A DNA stretch of 30,120 bases from a virus, in the IMG/VR virus record IMGVR_UViG_3300030012_002987, positions 1-30,120 of that record; one strand, 5' to 3'. A model generated the notes under the pieces. The model searched no databases, was not told the DNA's origin, and saw only the letters and a program-made list of their open reading frames with translations. The position numbers and the translations under genes were made by a program. Position 1 is the first letter of the stretch; every line of letters begins with the position of its first letter. Below, in pieces: positions 29,810 through 30,120 of the stretch.

Positions 29810-30021
29810 AGGGTTTTGGCTGGTTGAACACATTGTATGATCTTGCAAAAGATAATGTTTTCACATTTGGAAATCACAATGCAATCAATTCAGTGATGAA
29901 GACAAATTTGTATGAAGTTTTCACATTTTTGTCATGGAAATCTGCACAAAGGGAATATGAGAATGAAGTTCGTGCAGCTATGGAAAAAGAAGCAGAACAA
30001 AAACAAAGAAGCAAACGATAA
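29806..30021 (+). CDS. Second chaperone-like protein or frameshift extension (gpT-like)
   Basis: As a separate gene it starts at ATG 29806, which overlaps the previous stop as ATGA, and makes 71 residues: 'GFGWLNTLYDLAKDNVFTFG', 'VMKTNLYEVFTFLSWKSAQR', then a Glu/Lys coil. As a frameshift product it would be the C-terminal part of the protein at 29114. The frame is open in the -1 direction up to the T10 run, with acceptable codons. A GTG at 29686 is another formal start. The product fits the T part of lambda-type tail chaperones by position. The stop TAA at 30019 is the same as bases 1-3 of the window, so it directly precedes the gene at 19 on the circle. Confidence 0.65.
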   Translation: MKGFGWLNTLYDLAKDNVFTFGNHNAINSVMKTNLYEVFTFLSWKSAQREYENEVRAAMEKEAEQKQRSKR

Positions 30022-30120
30022 TAAAAACAAAATAATATGTCAGCAAATATAATTGATTTAAAAGAAATACTTATTAAAATGCAAGATGTGTGGACAAGTT
30101 TTCAATGTAAAGCAATTGAA
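30019..30120. repeat. Terminal overlap, right copy (matches 1-102)
   Basis: The second copy of the overlap described at 1-102. It begins with the stop codon TAA of the preceding gene and ends 84 bases into the following tail gene. The only difference from the left copy is T at 30117 against C at 99. Confidence 0.93.
30037..30120 (+). CDS. Start of the tail-completion gene, cut by the window end (duplicate of 19-102)
   Basis: The first 28 codons of the gene at 19-516 seen again in the right overlap. The translation is identical to the left copy because the single base change is silent. It should not be counted as a second gene. Confidence 0.9.
   Translation, partial: MSANIIDLKEILIKMQDVWTSFQCKAIE

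Noticed and set aside
1-30120. CRISPR arrays, tRNA genes, diversity-generating retroelement, insertion sequences, integrase or att sites
   Set aside because: No regularly spaced repeats, cloverleaf-like gaps, reverse transcriptase or transposase motifs, or recombinase motifs were found; the gaps are all under 150 bp and are accounted for by promoters and terminators.
30019-30120. The 102-base repeat as a true short direct terminal repeat
   Set aside because: It cuts through a gene at an arbitrary point and carries a polymorphism; a circular assembly is simpler, although read data would be needed to exclude it.

Overview
The window looks like one complete, circularly closed genome unit of a tailed phage (siphovirus-like) that infects a Bacteroidota host, probably Flavobacteriia. 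The last 102 bases (30019-30120) repeat bases 1-102 with one synonymous difference, so the unit is about 30,018 bp and the ends fall inside the tail operon. Evidence for the host group: a very AT-rich sequence; A-rich start contexts with no Shine-Dalgarno motif before any gene; and intergenic promoter boxes of the Bacteroidota type (TAnnTTTG). All recognisable genes are on the + strand and packed tightly, often with ATGA stop/start overlaps. I see no integrase, repressor, tRNA, CRISPR array, transposon or reverse transcriptase, so a virulent lifestyle is the simplest reading (inference).

Layout, read circularly from the terminase. 26962-28630: small and large terminase subunits. 28686-30021, continuing at 19-9805: an unknown protein, tail-assembly-chaperone-like genes with a possible -1 frameshift on a T10 run, a tail-completion candidate, an HK97 gp10-like neck protein, two large tail proteins and a 1260-residue tape measure. 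9816-10672: three small genes (zinc ribbon, unknown, helix-turn-helix). 10724-13407: ClpP-type prohead protease with a C-terminal scaffold that probably has its own internal start, the major capsid protein and a probable tail-tube protein, closed by a hairpin terminator. 13535-16836: after a TAAATTTG promoter, a small gene, the portal, a connector candidate, an unknown head-associated domain and a fibre-like protein. 16875-18424: lysis cassette (membrane protein, small basic protein, zinc amidase, holin candidate, lipoprotein with a C-terminal membrane anchor that fits a u-spanin). The tail block lies between terminase and capsid, and the portal lies behind the capsid, unlike the usual terminase-portal-protease-capsid-tail order.

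18503-26504 is the non-structural region: a metallophosphoesterase, small unknown proteins, a candidate annealing-type protein, small helix-turn-helix proteins, an SSB-like protein with an acidic DDDEGLPF tail, a replication initiator with a winged helix, a VRR-NUC nuclease, and a set of unknown acidic, Trp-rich proteins. No DNA polymerase, helicase or primase is visible, so replication must lean on the host. Six copies of a motif with eight A's, then G/C, TTT and an AT-rich -7-like box lie only in the gaps of this region, and look like a separate promoter class. Three stacked hairpin/U-run terminators (26509-26603) end the region. A lone ribbon-helix-helix gene lies between them and the terminase promoter and is a candidate for the switch to late expression.

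The most unusual signals are: the nested scaffold start at 11342, the T10 frameshift candidate at 29697, the 18-position long-range stem at 22982-23063 in front of the replication initiator, promoter boxes that would give leaderless mRNAs at 10724, 28686 and 18503, the two promoter classes, and the triple terminator.
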